NCBI RefSeq assembly: GCF_001553455.1
Contig: NZ_BBOX01000048.1
Span: forward strand, 1 to 64,000
DNA from: Streptomyces hygroscopicus subsp. hygroscopicus
Lineage (GTDB): Bacteria; Actinomycetota; Actinomycetes; Streptomycetales; Streptomycetaceae
DNA length: 64,000 nucleotides
Reading direction: 5' to 3'
Part shown: positions 25,841 to 34,543 of the stretch, one piece after another
Layout of the letters: each line of letters begins with the position of its first letter
Numbering within the stretch: position 1 is the first letter of the stretch
Notes under the pieces: model-generated
What the model saw: the letters and a program-made list of their open reading frames with translations, nothing else
The model's database searches: none
What the model was told of the DNA's origin: nothing
Position numbers and translations under genes: made by a program

Positions 25841-26275
25841 ATGGGGGTGACCTACAAGTACTTCGGCGCGCCTGATGGCGCCACCGCGGCCAGGGTCCCC
25901 ATCTCGATGCGCCCCGAGGAGCTGGGCGGCGACGAACTCGGCCACGGCATGTTCACGAAGATCAAGCCGGAGACGGTCGCGGCGATGGTCCTCACCGGCA
26001 TCGAGGGCGTTCCGCTCCACAAGGTCCCGCCGCTCGAACTGGTCGTGCTCCACCCCGACTACGCCGTCGTCAAACTTCCGATGACCGCCGTCGATCCGCT
26101 GCGCGGCGTGGGCGAGGAGGCGGTGGGCGCCGCGGCCTTCATCTGGTCCACGGTCCCCGACCGCGGCGGCCCGCGGGACGCGTTCACGGTCTATCAGCTG
26201 CTGCACGAATGGCAGGACTTCAGCCACCGGCTGCATGAGGCGGGGCACCAGCCGTACTGTCTGGTGTGGCCCTGA
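25841..26275 (+). CDS. Unrecognised small protein
   Basis: A 144-residue soluble protein beginning MGVTYKYFGAPDGATAARVP and ending QPYCLVWP. No signal peptide, membrane segment or motif is evident. The middle (ELVVLHPDYAVVKLPMTAVD) has a beta-strand-like pattern. I do not recognise the family. ATG at 25841 follows AGGAGCGGGGG; the longer frame upstream overlaps non-coding sequence next to hemL. Its stop codon is the first of a series repeated in tandem downstream. Confidence 0.65.
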   Translation: MGVTYKYFGAPDGATAARVPISMRPEELGGDELGHGMFTKIKPETVAAMVLTGIEGVPLHKVPPLELVVLHPDYAVVKLPMTAVDPLRGVGEEAVGAAAFIWSTVPDRGGPRDAFTVYQLLHEWQDFSHRLHEAGHQPYCLVWP

Positions 26276-26384
26276 AGGCGGCATCGTCTCAGGTGGTCCT
26301 GAAGGCCGCGACGTCTCAGGTGGTCCTTGAGCCCGCACGTCTCAAGTGGTCCTGATCCCACACGTCTCAGGTGGTCCTGCACCG
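26267..26384 (+). repeat. ~27-bp tandem repeats that begin with the stop codon of the gene upstream
   Basis: The unit TGGTCCTGA...CGTCTCAGG occurs four to five times. TGA copies lie at 26273 (the real stop), 26300, 26328 and 26353; spacings are 27, 28 and 25. Each unit also holds a small inverted repeat TCAGG-TGGT-CCTGA. The array lies between convergent genes. Confidence 0.8.
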
Positions 26385-26520
26385 CTCACGCGGTTCCGGG
26401 TCCGCGTCCCCTCGTACAGCCCGCATGCAGCCCGAAACCGCGCCGCTCGGGCGATGTGCCGGGCCCCTGGCGGGCGTTGCCGGGCGGGGATCTTGCCACC
26501 GGCCGGTCCGCGGGCGGGGC

Positions 26521-27057
26521 CTACCGCCCGGACGCCGCCCGCAGCAGCCGGAGTTGGCCGATCTCGGCGGCGTTCTTCATCAGCTCGGCGTTCACCCAGG
26601 CCGCCATGTGCGCGACGGTGTGCTCGGGATCCCGGTCCCAGGGGAACGGCGCGATCCCGTTCAGGTCCTCCTCGGTGAACCGCTCCAGCACGGCCACCCA
26701 CTCCCCCCGCAGACCGCGCAGCCACTCGATGGCCGCCTTGCCGTCGCCGGGCCAGGTGATCTCGGTCCGCTCACGTGGCCTCCGACCCCGCGCGTGGTCG
26801 ATGGTCACGCTCCACCACCAGCCGATATGCCAACTCAGCCATCCGATGGTGGGAACGGGCACGGGATCGGGCTCGGTCTCCGCCCAGTCCGGCGCCCACG
26901 CACCGTCGGCGCCCTGACGCACCGTCCAGGAGTGGGTCGCGGGCTCCCACAGGAAGTCCTCGGGTTCCAGCCGCTCCAGGTGGTACTCGAAAAGCGACCA
27001 CGTCAGGTCGAACTGCCAGCGCAGCAAGGCGGGTCGGGAGGTCGTCGGTCTCGTCAT
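26521..27057 (-). CDS. DinB-superfamily protein
   Basis: A 178-residue four-helix-bundle protein of the DinB/YfiT type. It starts [20 protein letters not shown], with the metal-ligand histidines plausibly in [10 protein letters not shown] and [13 protein letters not shown]. In actinobacteria many DinB-fold proteins use mycothiol as co-substrate; that is family knowledge and not shown here. ATG at 27057 is used, with CAGGG nine bases upstream. Convergent with the unknown gene before it and divergent from ynfA. Confidence 0.82.
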   Translation of the reverse strand: MTRPTTSRPALLRWQFDLTWSLFEYHLERLEPEDFLWEPATHSWTVRQGADGAWAPDWAETEPDPVPVPTIGWLSWHIGWWWSVTIDHARGRRPRERTEITWPGDGKAAIEWLRGLRGEWVAVLERFTEEDLNGIAPFPWDRDPEHTVAHMAAWVNAELMKNAAEIGQLRLLRAASGR

Positions 27058-27168
27058 CGGGAGACCCTGGCACACGGCCGGACGTCCGCAAAGGGATTAT
27101 CGGCCGAGGCGGGGCCCGACAGCCGGGCGCCAGGCCCGCCGGCCGGAAGCCGGTCGTACCCTTCCCCC

Positions 27169-27501
27169 ATGCTCACCGCACGTTCCATCGCTCTGTTCGC
27201 CGTGGCCGCCCTCCTGGAGATCGGAGGTGCCTGGCTCGTCTGGCAGGGCGTGCGTGAGCACAGGGGGTGGGCCTGGATCGGCGCCGGGATCGTCGCCCTG
27301 GGCGCCTACGGCTTCGTGGCCACGCTCCAGCCGGATGCGGAGTTCGGCCGCATCCTCGCGGCGTACGGCGGCGTTTTCGTCGCCGGATCGCTCGCCTGGG
27401 GCATGGTCGCCGACGGCTACCGGCCAGACCGCTTCGATGTCATCGGAGCGCTGATCTGCCTGGCCGGTGTCGCCGTGATCATGTACATGCCTAGGCGGTA
27501 A
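27169..27501 (+). CDS. YnfA-family small membrane protein
   Basis: A 110-residue UPF0060/YnfA protein with four membrane helices. Family motifs are [36 protein letters not shown] and [13 protein letters not shown], ending [19 protein letters not shown]. It resembles SMR proteins in length and topology but its transport activity is not established. Its last 11 bases overlap the end of the convergent PepSY gene, so the two transcripts overlap at their 3' ends. Confidence 0.9.
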   Translation: MLTARSIALFAVAALLEIGGAWLVWQGVREHRGWAWIGAGIVALGAYGFVATLQPDAEFGRILAAYGGVFVAGSLAWGMVADGYRPDRFDVIGALICLAGVAVIMYMPRR

Positions 27502-28915
27502 GCGCCGGCCGGCCGTAGCCGCCCTTGCCCTCACGCTCGCCGTGGTTGCCCTGCTGGGCTTCCTTACGCTGCTTGCCCTGCTTGCCGTGGTCGTCGTCCT
27601 GTTCCTGCTCCGTACCGAGGACGCAACCGGTGTCCGGGTCGATGTAGACCTCGGTGATGGTGTGGTCGCACTCGACCTCCACGACCCACACCTTCTTGGG
27701 CTCCTGCTGGTGCGAGTTCTTGCGCTGGTCGTCCTTGCGCTGCTTGCCCTGCTGCTGGCCGTCGTGGCGCTGCTGGTCCTTGTCCTCCTGCTTGCGGTCG
27801 TCCTGGTGCTTGCCCTTGTGCTGCTGGTCGTCCTCGGGGCAGTCCTCCAGCTCGGCGCTGACGGCCTTGCCGCCGACCTCGCACTCGGCGATCTGGATCG
27901 CCTCGCCGATCGTCACCGGGGCGTTCCGCTTCTGGTCCTGGTGCTGGTTCTGCTGGTTCTTGTTCTGGTGCTGGTTCTTGTTCTGGTGCTCGTTCTGGTG
28001 CTGGTGCTGGTTCTGCTGGTGGTGCTCGTTCTGGTGCTGGTTCTGGTGCTGGTTCTGCTGGTGGTTCTCGTTCTGGTGCTCGTTCTGCTTCTGCTCCTGG
28101 CCGTGGTGTGCCTGGTCGTCCTGGTGCGCGGGAGCGGCGACGGGCCGCGCGGCGCTGCGGTCCTGGGACTCCTCACCGGACTGGGCCGCCTTGAACGGCT
28201 GGGCCACCTGCTCGACCTGCGCCATCGCGCGCTTCACCAGGTAGCTGTGCCCGTACTTCACGTAGCTGGAGTAGCTGCCGCCACCGTCCTGGCGCCCGTG
28301 GTGACCGTTGTCCTCCTGGTTTCCGGCGGCTTCCTGGCGCTCATTGTCGTCATGACGGCTGTTCTCGTCGTGGTTGCCGTTCTCCTTGTGGCCGCTGTTC
28401 TCGTCGTAGCGGCTGTTGGAGTCCTTGTTCCCGTTCTCGCCGTGGCCGCCGTTCTCCTCATGGCGGTTGTTCTCGTCATGCCGGTTGTTCTCGCCGTGGT
28501 GGCCGTTCTCGTCATGCCGGTTGTTCTCGCCGTGGTGGCCGTTCTCGTCATGGCGGTTGTTCTCGTCATGGCGGTTGTTCTCGCCGTGGTGGCCGTTCTC
28601 CTCATGGCGGTTGTTCTCGTCGTGACGGTTGTTCTCGTCATGGCGGTTGTTCTGGTCGTGACGGTTGTTGGAGTCCTTGTTGCCGTTCTCGCCGTGGTGG
28701 CCGTTCTCGTGCTGCGCCTTGTTGTCACCGTGCGCCCGGTTCTCGTGGCACGGGTGGTTCGGCGCCGTGTTCGGGCCGGGGGTGCTGCTCGTGGCCCATG
28801 CGGCTCCCGGAGCACCGGTGACCAGGGCCGCCGCCGCGATGGCGCCCGCTGAGGCCACGCCCCAACGCCGGAATGAACGACGAGAGCGCTGAAGGAATCT
28901 GTTCTGCTGGGTCAT
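27491..28915 (-). CDS. Secreted His/Asn/Gln-repeat protein with a split PepSY domain
   Basis: A 474-residue exported protein. Signal region: [15 protein letters not shown] then a hydrophobic run to AWA (about residue 42). Residues 83-160 are hexapeptide repeats ([12 protein letters not shown]); residues about 198-260 are a non-repetitive linker; residues 274-330 are His/Gln/Asn repeats (QNQHQNEHQ). A PepSY domain follows ([20 protein letters not shown], ..., [23 protein letters not shown]). It is interrupted at about 362-405 by a Lys/Gln/Asp/His-rich insertion and carries four Cys. High His content suggests metal binding; that is inference. No operon partner on its strand. Confidence 0.8.
   Translation of the reverse strand: MTQQNRFLQRSRRSFRRWGVASAGAIAAAALVTGAPGAAWATSSTPGPNTAPNHPCHENRAHGDNKAQHENGHHGENGNKDSNNRHDQNNRHDENNRHDENNRHEENGHHGENNRHDENNRHDENGHHGENNRHDENGHHGENNRHDENNRHEENGGHGENGNKDSNSRYDENSGHKENGNHDENSRHDDNERQEAAGNQEDNGHHGRQDGGGSYSSYVKYGHSYLVKRAMAQVEQVAQPFKAAQSGEESQDRSAARPVAAPAHQDDQAHHGQEQKQNEHQNENHQQNQHQNQHQNEHHQQNQHQHQNEHQNKNQHQNKNQQNQHQDQKRNAPVTIGEAIQIAECEVGGKAVSAELEDCPEDDQQHKGKHQDDRKQEDKDQQRHDGQQQGKQRKDDQRKNSHQQEPKKVWVVEVECDHTITEVYIDPDTGCVLGTEQEQDDDHGKQGKQRKEAQQGNHGEREGKGGYGRPALTA
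27926..28096 (-). repeat. Coding repeats: His/Gln/Asn tract
   Basis: Short repeats of NQH and NEHQ codons (GTTCTGGTGCTG on the plus strand) encode residues 274-330 of the PepSY protein. Confidence 0.8.
28436..28669 (-). repeat. 18-bp coding repeats: [12 protein letters not shown] hexapeptides
   Basis: About thirteen 18-bp units (TTCTCGTCATGGCGGTTG and TTCTCGCCGTGGTGGCCG types on the plus strand) encode residues 83-160 of the PepSY protein. Two alternating unit types are mixed, as expected from repeated local duplication. Confidence 0.88.
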
Positions 28916-29114
28916 TACCTGAATTCACTCCTTGGGCATGGGTGCTCCAACTACCGGCGCCGCGCCGGACGCAGTGCACCCTTCCCCGAGGCCAAGAGCC
29001 CGTAGCGGATTCCCATCTTCAGTCCCCCGGTCGGACGTAAATCAGGCCGTCATATCCTGCATATGGATCACGCGCACGCACCACCGTTTGCGCGACGTCG
29101 TCACAGGAGGGCCG

Positions 29115-29870
29115 ATGTCCACCCGTACCGCAGTCATCACGGGCGCGAGCAGCGGGATCGGAGCCGCGACCGCGCGCCGTCTGGCGGCCGCCGGATTCCG
29201 CGTCGTCCTCGCCGCCCGCCGTAAGGATCGCGTGGAAGCGCTTGCCGCCGAGCTGACCGAGGCGGGGCACGAGGCCGAGGCGTACGTCCTGGACGTCACC
29301 GACCGCGCCGCCGTGGAGTCCTTCGCCGCCGGTCTCGACCGCTGCGACGTCCTGGTGAACAACGCGGGCGGCGCGATCGGCACCGAGACCGTCGCCACCG
29401 CCGACCCGGCCGACTGGCGGGCGATGTACGAGGTCAACGTCGTGGGCGTGCTCCAGGTGACCCAGGCGCTGCTGCCCGCCCTCACCGCCTCCGGCGACGG
29501 CACGATCGTCGTGCTGTCCTCCACGGCGGGCCATGTGGCGTACGAGGGCGGCGGCGGTTACGTGGCCGCAAAGCACGGCGCCCACGCCATCGCGGCCACG
29601 CTGCGTCTGGAGCTGTGCGGTGAGCCGGTGCGGGTGATCGAGATCGCGCCGGGCATGGTCAGGACGGACGAGTTCGCGGTGAACCGCTACCGCGGCGACG
29701 AGGCCCGGGCCGCGGCCGTCTACGAGGGCGTGGCCGAGCCGCTGACCGCCGACGACGTGGCCGACACGGTCGAGTGGGCGGTCACCCGGCCCTCGCACGT
29801 GAACATCGACATGATGGTCATCCGTCCGCGCGCCCAGGCCGCCCAGCACAAGGTCCACCGCGAGCGCTGA
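29115..29870 (+). CDS. Short-chain dehydrogenase/reductase (YdfG-like)
   Basis: A 251-residue classical SDR. The cofactor loop is TGASSGIGAATARR, the NNAG motif NNAGGAIG, and the catalytic pair is in GGYVAAKHGA (Y-x-x-x-K). AARRKDR after strand two fits NADPH. The C-terminal pattern IDMMVIRPRAQAAQHKVHR resembles serine 3-dehydrogenase/YdfG proteins. ATG at 29115 follows AGGAGGG. The ferredoxin gene begins 217 bases downstream on the same strand, so an operon is possible but not required. Confidence 0.9.
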   Translation: MSTRTAVITGASSGIGAATARRLAAAGFRVVLAARRKDRVEALAAELTEAGHEAEAYVLDVTDRAAVESFAAGLDRCDVLVNNAGGAIGTETVATADPADWRAMYEVNVVGVLQVTQALLPALTASGDGTIVVLSSTAGHVAYEGGGGYVAAKHGAHAIAATLRLELCGEPVRVIEIAPGMVRTDEFAVNRYRGDEARAAAVYEGVAEPLTADDVADTVEWAVTRPSHVNIDMMVIRPRAQAAQHKVHRER

Positions 29871-30087
29871 GCCCGTCCCCGCCCCCGCCCCGCCCCGTCT
29901 CTGCCGAAAACCGCCCCAGCCCCCGCCCCCGTCCTCCGCGGCTCCCCGTAGCCCCGGCCGTAACGCGGTCACAAGGCCCGCCGTCCACCCGTCCGGCCCA
30001 GTGCGTGTGCGCCGTCCCGGGGGCGCTCCGATGCTGGGAGCGGCGGTCACTTCGCGGTGGCACCTCACGGTGGAGCGGAGGCGGGTC

Positions 30088-30324
30088 ATGAGGGTTGTCG
30101 TCGATCTCAACCGGTGCCAGGGCTATGCGCAGTGCGCCTTCCTCGCACCCGATGTGTTCGCGATGCACGGTGAGGAAGCGCTGCTGTACGACGCGCGGCC
30201 GGACGACACGCGGCGCGTGGACGTCCTGCGGGCGGTGGCGGCGTGCCCGGTCAGGGCCATCGCCGTGGAGGGCGCAGGCGGGAAGCGGGCGGCGGACCGG
30301 GTGGGTGTCCCCGATGGCGCTTGA
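30088..30324 (+). CDS. Ferredoxin ([3Fe-4S] type) for P450
   Basis: A 78-residue ferredoxin with cysteines C9 and C15 in RCQGYAQCAFLAPDVF and the last ligand in AACPVRAI. The C-x5-C...C-P spacing, with no Cys at the third position of the first group, fits the 3Fe-4S ferredoxins that feed cytochrome P450. ATG at 30088 follows GGAGG. It overlaps the ferredoxin reductase gene by 11 bases, and a P450 gene follows, giving a complete electron chain. Confidence 0.9.
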   Translation: MRVVVDLNRCQGYAQCAFLAPDVFAMHGEEALLYDARPDDTRRVDVLRAVAACPVRAIAVEGAGGKRAADRVGVPDGA

Positions 30325-31702
30325 CGGCTCCCTGGAGCGGCTCAGACGCGAGGGTCACATCGTCGTCGTGGGGGCTTCCCTGGCGGGGCTGCGGGCCGCC
30401 GAGACGCTTCGGGAGGAGGGCTTCACCGGCACGCTCACCCTGATCGGTGACGAGCCCTACGAGCCGTACGACCGCCCGCCGCTGTCCAAGCAGGTCCTGC
30501 TCGGCCGGGTGCCGGTCGACCATACGGCCCTGCCCCGGCGCCTCGCGATCGACGCACGGTGGCGGTTGGGCGTCGCCGCGACCGGGCTGGACATGGCGGC
30601 CAAACGGGTGGCCCTCGCCGATGGCACATCGGTGGAGTACGACCGGCTGCTGATCGCCACCGGTGTGCGCTCCCGTCCGTGGCCGAATGAGCTGGAGGCC
30701 GGACTGGACGGCGTCTTCACGCTGCGGACCAGGGACGACGCCGCCCGCTTGGTCCACCGGCTGAGGGCCGGGCCCCGCCGGGTGCTGGTGATCGGCGCCG
30801 GATTCACCGGCTCGGAGATCGCCTCCGTCTGCCGCGAGCGGGAGCTGCCCGTCACGGTCGCCGAACGCGGTCCGGCGCCCCTGGTGGGCGCCCTGGGCGG
30901 GGTGATCGGCGAGGTGGCGGCCGAGTTGCAGCATGAGCACGGCGTCGATCTGCGCTGCGGGGTGATGGTCACCGGGCTCGAGGGCGACGGTGCGGGCAGG
31001 CTGCGGCGGGCCCACTTCTCCGACGGCGACGCGCTGGAGGCGGAGGTGGCCGTCGTCGCTCTGGGGGCGACGCGCAACACCGAATGGCTCGCGGGGTCCG
31101 GACTGGCCGCGGGGCCGCGCGGGATCGCCTGCGACGCGGGGTGCCGGGCCTTCGACATACGGGGGATCGTCGCCGACGATGTCTTCGTCGCGGGGGACGT
31201 GGCCCGCTCCCCGCATCCGCTGTTCGGCTACCAGTTCCTGTCGCTGGAGCACTGGGGCAACGCGGTCGCGCAGGCCGAGGTCGCGGCGCACAACATGATC
31301 AGCCCCGGTGAGCGGCGCCGCCCGCATCTGTGGACGCCGTACTTCTGGTCGGCCCAGTTCGGCGTCAACATCAAGTCCGTCGGGGTCCCCAACATGGCCG
31401 ACCAGGTCATCGTCAGCCAGGGTTCACTGGGCGAACACCGCTTCACCGCGGCCTACGGCTACCAGGGCCGCGTCATCGCCGCCGTCACCTTCGACCAGGC
31501 CAAATGGCTGGAGTTCTACCAGCGGCAGATCGAACAGGCCGCGCCCTTCCCCCCGCCGTTCACCGCCGTCGACCGGCGGCCCGAAGGCATGCGGCCGGTG
31601 CCTGCCGGTTTCCCCGACCCCTCAGTGCCCACCCATGGCCCCGAGGTCACCGTCAGCGGCCACTCCCCGACCGACCAGCGCGTCACGTTCACCCCTGCCT
31701 GA
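30314..31702 (+). CDS. NAD(P)H:ferredoxin reductase (FAD, P450 type)
   Basis: A 462-residue pyridine-nucleotide-disulphide oxidoreductase. The FAD dinucleotide fold starts VVVGASLAGLRAAETL, followed by PYDRPPLSKQVL. The NAD(P)H fold is VLVIGAGFTGSEIAS, and the second FAD motif DDVFVAGDVAR. It would pass electrons from NAD(P)H to the ferredoxin encoded directly upstream. The last 60 residues are extra and Pro-rich. The ATG lies inside the ferredoxin gene; the stop codon opens a 19-bp repeat array. Confidence 0.92.
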   Translation: MALDGSLERLRREGHIVVVGASLAGLRAAETLREEGFTGTLTLIGDEPYEPYDRPPLSKQVLLGRVPVDHTALPRRLAIDARWRLGVAATGLDMAAKRVALADGTSVEYDRLLIATGVRSRPWPNELEAGLDGVFTLRTRDDAARLVHRLRAGPRRVLVIGAGFTGSEIASVCRERELPVTVAERGPAPLVGALGGVIGEVAAELQHEHGVDLRCGVMVTGLEGDGAGRLRRAHFSDGDALEAEVAVVALGATRNTEWLAGSGLAAGPRGIACDAGCRAFDIRGIVADDVFVAGDVARSPHPLFGYQFLSLEHWGNAVAQAEVAAHNMISPGERRRPHLWTPYFWSAQFGVNIKSVGVPNMADQVIVSQGSLGEHRFTAAYGYQGRVIAAVTFDQAKWLEFYQRQIEQAAPFPPPFTAVDRRPEGMRPVPAGFPDPSVPTHGPEVTVSGHSPTDQRVTFTPA

Positions 31703-31835
31703 CGCGGGCACCACCGCCTGATGCGGGCACCCCGGCCTGACACAGCCACCACCGCCTGACGCGGGCGCCACCGCCTGACGCCGACACCCGCAGCACCCGC
31801 GGCACCCGCGGCACCCGCGGCACCCGGAAGGACTC
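31697..31835 (+). repeat. 19-bp stop-codon repeats, then 9-bp repeats
   Basis: GCCTGA, the last codon and stop of the reductase gene, recurs at 31697, 31716, 31735, 31754 and 31773 with an exact 19-bp period (CGCGGGCACCACC between). A second array of GGCACCCGC 9-mers follows to about 31835, ending at the ribosome site GGAAGG of the P450 gene. Confidence 0.9.
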
Positions 31836-31839
31836 CACC

Positions 31840-33078
31840 ATGACGTCGGTCTCGCTCCTGGGACAGATCCTCGACCACGCCAACCGCGCCGACCCGTACC
31901 CGCTGTACGCCGAGCTCCGCAGGACCCCCGTGGTGCGTGACGAGTTCGGCCCGTACCTGGTCAGCACCTACTGGGAGATCCACAGCCTGCTCCACGACCC
32001 CAGGGTCAGCTCCGACGTCCGCCATCTCGCCCCCGAGGCGAGAACCACCGTCAGCACCGACGACCCCGACCTGCCGCCGAGCTTCATCAGACTCGACCCG
32101 CCCGACCACGACCGGCTGCGCCGGCTGATCATGCGGACGTACGGCCCTCCGCACACCCCCCGGCGCGTCTACGACCTGCGCGGCGAGATCTCCTCAATCG
32201 TCTCCGACCTCATCGACCGCTTCCAGGGGCGGGACCGGATCGACCTGGTCGAGGACTTCTCCTACCCCTTCCCGGTCACCGTGATCTGCCGTCTGCTCGG
32301 CGTCCCGCACGAGGACGAGCAGCGCTTCCACGGCTGGGCCGACACCGTGGCCACCGCCATCGAGCCGCCCGTCGGCACGCCCGAGGAGCGGCAGGCCCAC
32401 CGGGAGGCCGTCCGGGAGGCCCGGCATCAGCTCGCCGCCTATCTCTCCGGCCTGATCGACCAGCGCCGCCGGGCGCCCAGGGACGACATGATCTCCGGCC
32501 TGGCCACCGACCGCGGAGCCGACGAGAGCCCGATGTCCCTGCCCGAGATGCTCAGCAACCTCACCCTGCTGCTCATCGCCGGCCATGAGACCACCGTCAA
32601 CATCATCAGCAACGGAATGCTCACCCTGCTGCGCCACCTCGACGCCCTCGAGCGGCTGCGCGCGGACCCCGACCTGATCTTCCCGCTCGTGGAGGAGCTG
32701 CTGCGCTTCGAGCCGCCCGTACAGCTGCTGCCCGAGCGCACCACGCTCGACGACATCGAGATCGCCGGTACCACCATCCCCAAGGGCGCCTCCCTGTGGC
32801 TCGTCCCGGCCTCCGGGAACCGGGACCCCCAGCGCTTCCCCGAGCCCGACCGGTTCCGCCCCGACCGCCCGGACAACCAGCACTTCGGCTTCGGCAGCGG
32901 CATCCACAACTGCATCGGCGCGCCCCTCGCCCGGCTGGAGGCGCAGGCCGCCCTGACCGAACTCGTCCGCCGGCTGGACAACCCGCGCCTCGTCGAGGAC
33001 CCGCCCCCTTACCGCCGCAACGCCGTCCTCAGAGGCCCCCGGCACCTGGCCATCGCCTACGACGGCCTCAAGCGATAA
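31840..33078 (+). CDS. Cytochrome P450
   Basis: A 412-residue soluble bacterial P450. The haem-thiolate motif is FGFGSGIHNCIGAPLAR (Cys358). The oxygen-activating I helix is LLIAGHETTVN, the E-x-x-R pair lies in VEELLRFEPPV, and a RFPEPDRFRPDR segment precedes the haem loop. The substrate is unknown. ATG at 31840 has GGAAGG 8 bases upstream. With the ferredoxin and reductase genes before it, it forms a self-contained class I monooxygenase set. Confidence 0.95.
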   Translation: MTSVSLLGQILDHANRADPYPLYAELRRTPVVRDEFGPYLVSTYWEIHSLLHDPRVSSDVRHLAPEARTTVSTDDPDLPPSFIRLDPPDHDRLRRLIMRTYGPPHTPRRVYDLRGEISSIVSDLIDRFQGRDRIDLVEDFSYPFPVTVICRLLGVPHEDEQRFHGWADTVATAIEPPVGTPEERQAHREAVREARHQLAAYLSGLIDQRRRAPRDDMISGLATDRGADESPMSLPEMLSNLTLLLIAGHETTVNIISNGMLTLLRHLDALERLRADPDLIFPLVEELLRFEPPVQLLPERTTLDDIEIAGTTIPKGASLWLVPASGNRDPQRFPEPDRFRPDRPDNQHFGFGSGIHNCIGAPLARLEAQAALTELVRRLDNPRLVEDPPPYRRNAVLRGPRHLAIAYDGLKR

Positions 33079-33082
33079 AACT

Positions 33083-33178
33083 CGCGTCCGATGAGAGCCG
33101 TGTCCGACAAGGGCCATGTCCGATGAGGGCCATGTCCGACAAGGCCCGCGTCGGACAACGCCCGCGTCCGACAAGGCC
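33083..33178. repeat. Six 16-bp tandem repeats between P450 and rtcB
   Basis: Six consecutive units of exactly 16 bp (consensus CGTGTCCGACAAGGCC, alternating CGATGAG and CGACAAG forms) start five bases after the P450 stop. They end eight bases before the rtcB stop. The two genes are convergent. Confidence 0.92.
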
Positions 33179-33186
33179 CGGGTGTC

Positions 33187-34380
33187 TCAGCCCTTCACGC
33201 AGACCACCTGCTTGAGCCTCGCCACCACCTCGACGAGGTCCCGCTGCTGGTCGATGACCTTCTCGATCGGCTTGTACGCCCCCGGGATCTCGTCCACGAC
33301 GCCGGAGCCCTTACGGCACTCCACGCCCCGCGTCTGTTCCTCCAGGTCCCGGGTCGTGAAGCGCTTCTTCGCCGCGTTACGGCTCATCTTCCGGCCCGCG
33401 CCGTGCGAGGCGGAGTTGAACGACGCCTCGTTCCCCAGACCGCGCACGATGTAGGACCCCGTGCCCATCGAGCCCGGGATGATCCCGTAGTCCCCGCTTC
33501 CGGCGCGGATGGCGCCCTTACGGGTCACGAGAAGGTCCATGCCCTCGTAGCGCTCCTCGGCGACGTAGTTGTGGTGGCAGGAGATCACCGGCTCAAAGAC
33601 CGGGCGGGCCTTCGTGAACTCCTTGCGCACGATGTCCTGGAGGAGCGCCATCATGATCGCGCGGTTGTACTTCGCGTACTCCTGTGCCCAGAAGAGATCG
33701 TGCCGGTACGCCGCCATCTGCGGGGTGTCCGCGATGAACACGGCCAGGTCGCGGTCGACCAGATTCTGGTTGTGCGGCAGCTTCCGGGCCTCGCCGATGT
33801 GGTACTCGGCCAGCTCCTTGCCGATGTTGCGGGAGCCGGAGTGCAGCATCAGCCAGACCGAACCCTCGTCGTCCAGGCAGAGCTCGATGAAGTGGTTACC
33901 GGATCCGAGCGAACCCATCTGCTTGACGGCCCGCTCCTGGCGGAACCTGACCGCTTCGGCCACTCCCCCGAACCGGTTCCAGAAGTCGTCCCACCCCGCC
34001 GTCGGGAACGCGTGCAGCCGCCCCGGGTCCACCGGGTCGTCGTGCATCCCGCGCCCCACCGGGATCGCCCGCTCGATCCGGGACCGCAGCCGGGAGAGGT
34101 CCCCCGGAAGGTCGTCGGCGGTCAGCGAGGTCTTGACCGCCGACATCCCGCAGCCGATGTCCACACCGACCGCCGCCGGGCACACCGCGCCCGCCATCGC
34201 GATCACCGAGCCGACCGTGGCACCCTTCCCGTAGTGCACGTCCGGCATCACGGCAAGCCCCTTGATCCAGGGCAGTGTGGCCACGTTCCGCAGCTGCTGC
34301 ATGGCCACGCCCTCGACCGTCGAGGGGTCGGTCCACATCCGGATCGGCACCTGGGCCCCGGGCACCTCGACATACGACAT
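33187..34380 (-). CDS. rtcB: RNA ligase RtcB
   Basis: A 397-residue GTP- and Mn2+-dependent RNA ligase that joins 2',3'-cyclic phosphate (or 3'-phosphate) ends to 5'-OH ends. Metal and guanylate motifs are present: GVDIGCGMSAV, GSGNHFIEL, HSGSRNIG, SCHHNYV, and the guanylated histidine in SASHGAGRKMSR. No archease or RNA cyclase gene lies next to it. ATG at 34380 is selected at the start of the conserved MSYVEVPGAQVPI; the longer frame adds unrelated residues. Confidence 0.95.
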   Translation of the reverse strand: MSYVEVPGAQVPIRMWTDPSTVEGVAMQQLRNVATLPWIKGLAVMPDVHYGKGATVGSVIAMAGAVCPAAVGVDIGCGMSAVKTSLTADDLPGDLSRLRSRIERAIPVGRGMHDDPVDPGRLHAFPTAGWDDFWNRFGGVAEAVRFRQERAVKQMGSLGSGNHFIELCLDDEGSVWLMLHSGSRNIGKELAEYHIGEARKLPHNQNLVDRDLAVFIADTPQMAAYRHDLFWAQEYAKYNRAIMMALLQDIVRKEFTKARPVFEPVISCHHNYVAEERYEGMDLLVTRKGAIRAGSGDYGIIPGSMGTGSYIVRGLGNEASFNSASHGAGRKMSRNAAKKRFTTRDLEEQTRGVECRKGSGVVDEIPGAYKPIEKVIDQQRDLVEVVARLKQVVCVKG

Positions 34381-34543
34381 GACGTACTCATTCCCCCGTA
34401 AAAGACAGAAAACGCAAAAACCGGGCCAATGCCCCATAGGCGGCGGGTGCCCGGCAGGCACGGCAGTGCGTGCGGTAGACATTGTCTCCAGCCACCGCCT
34501 GCGGGCGGCAAGCAGTTTTCCGTCGCTCGAAGGGACACGGACA

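Noticed and set aside
27542..28852. 436-residue Leu/Val-rich plus-strand ORF opposite the PepSY gene
   Set aside because: It is the antisense reading of the Asn/His/Gln repeat codons. The hydrophobic composition follows from that, and the minus strand has the signal peptide and PepSY domain.
26267..33178. Tandem arrays as CRISPR
   Set aside because: Units are contiguous with no unique spacers and no cas genes are present.
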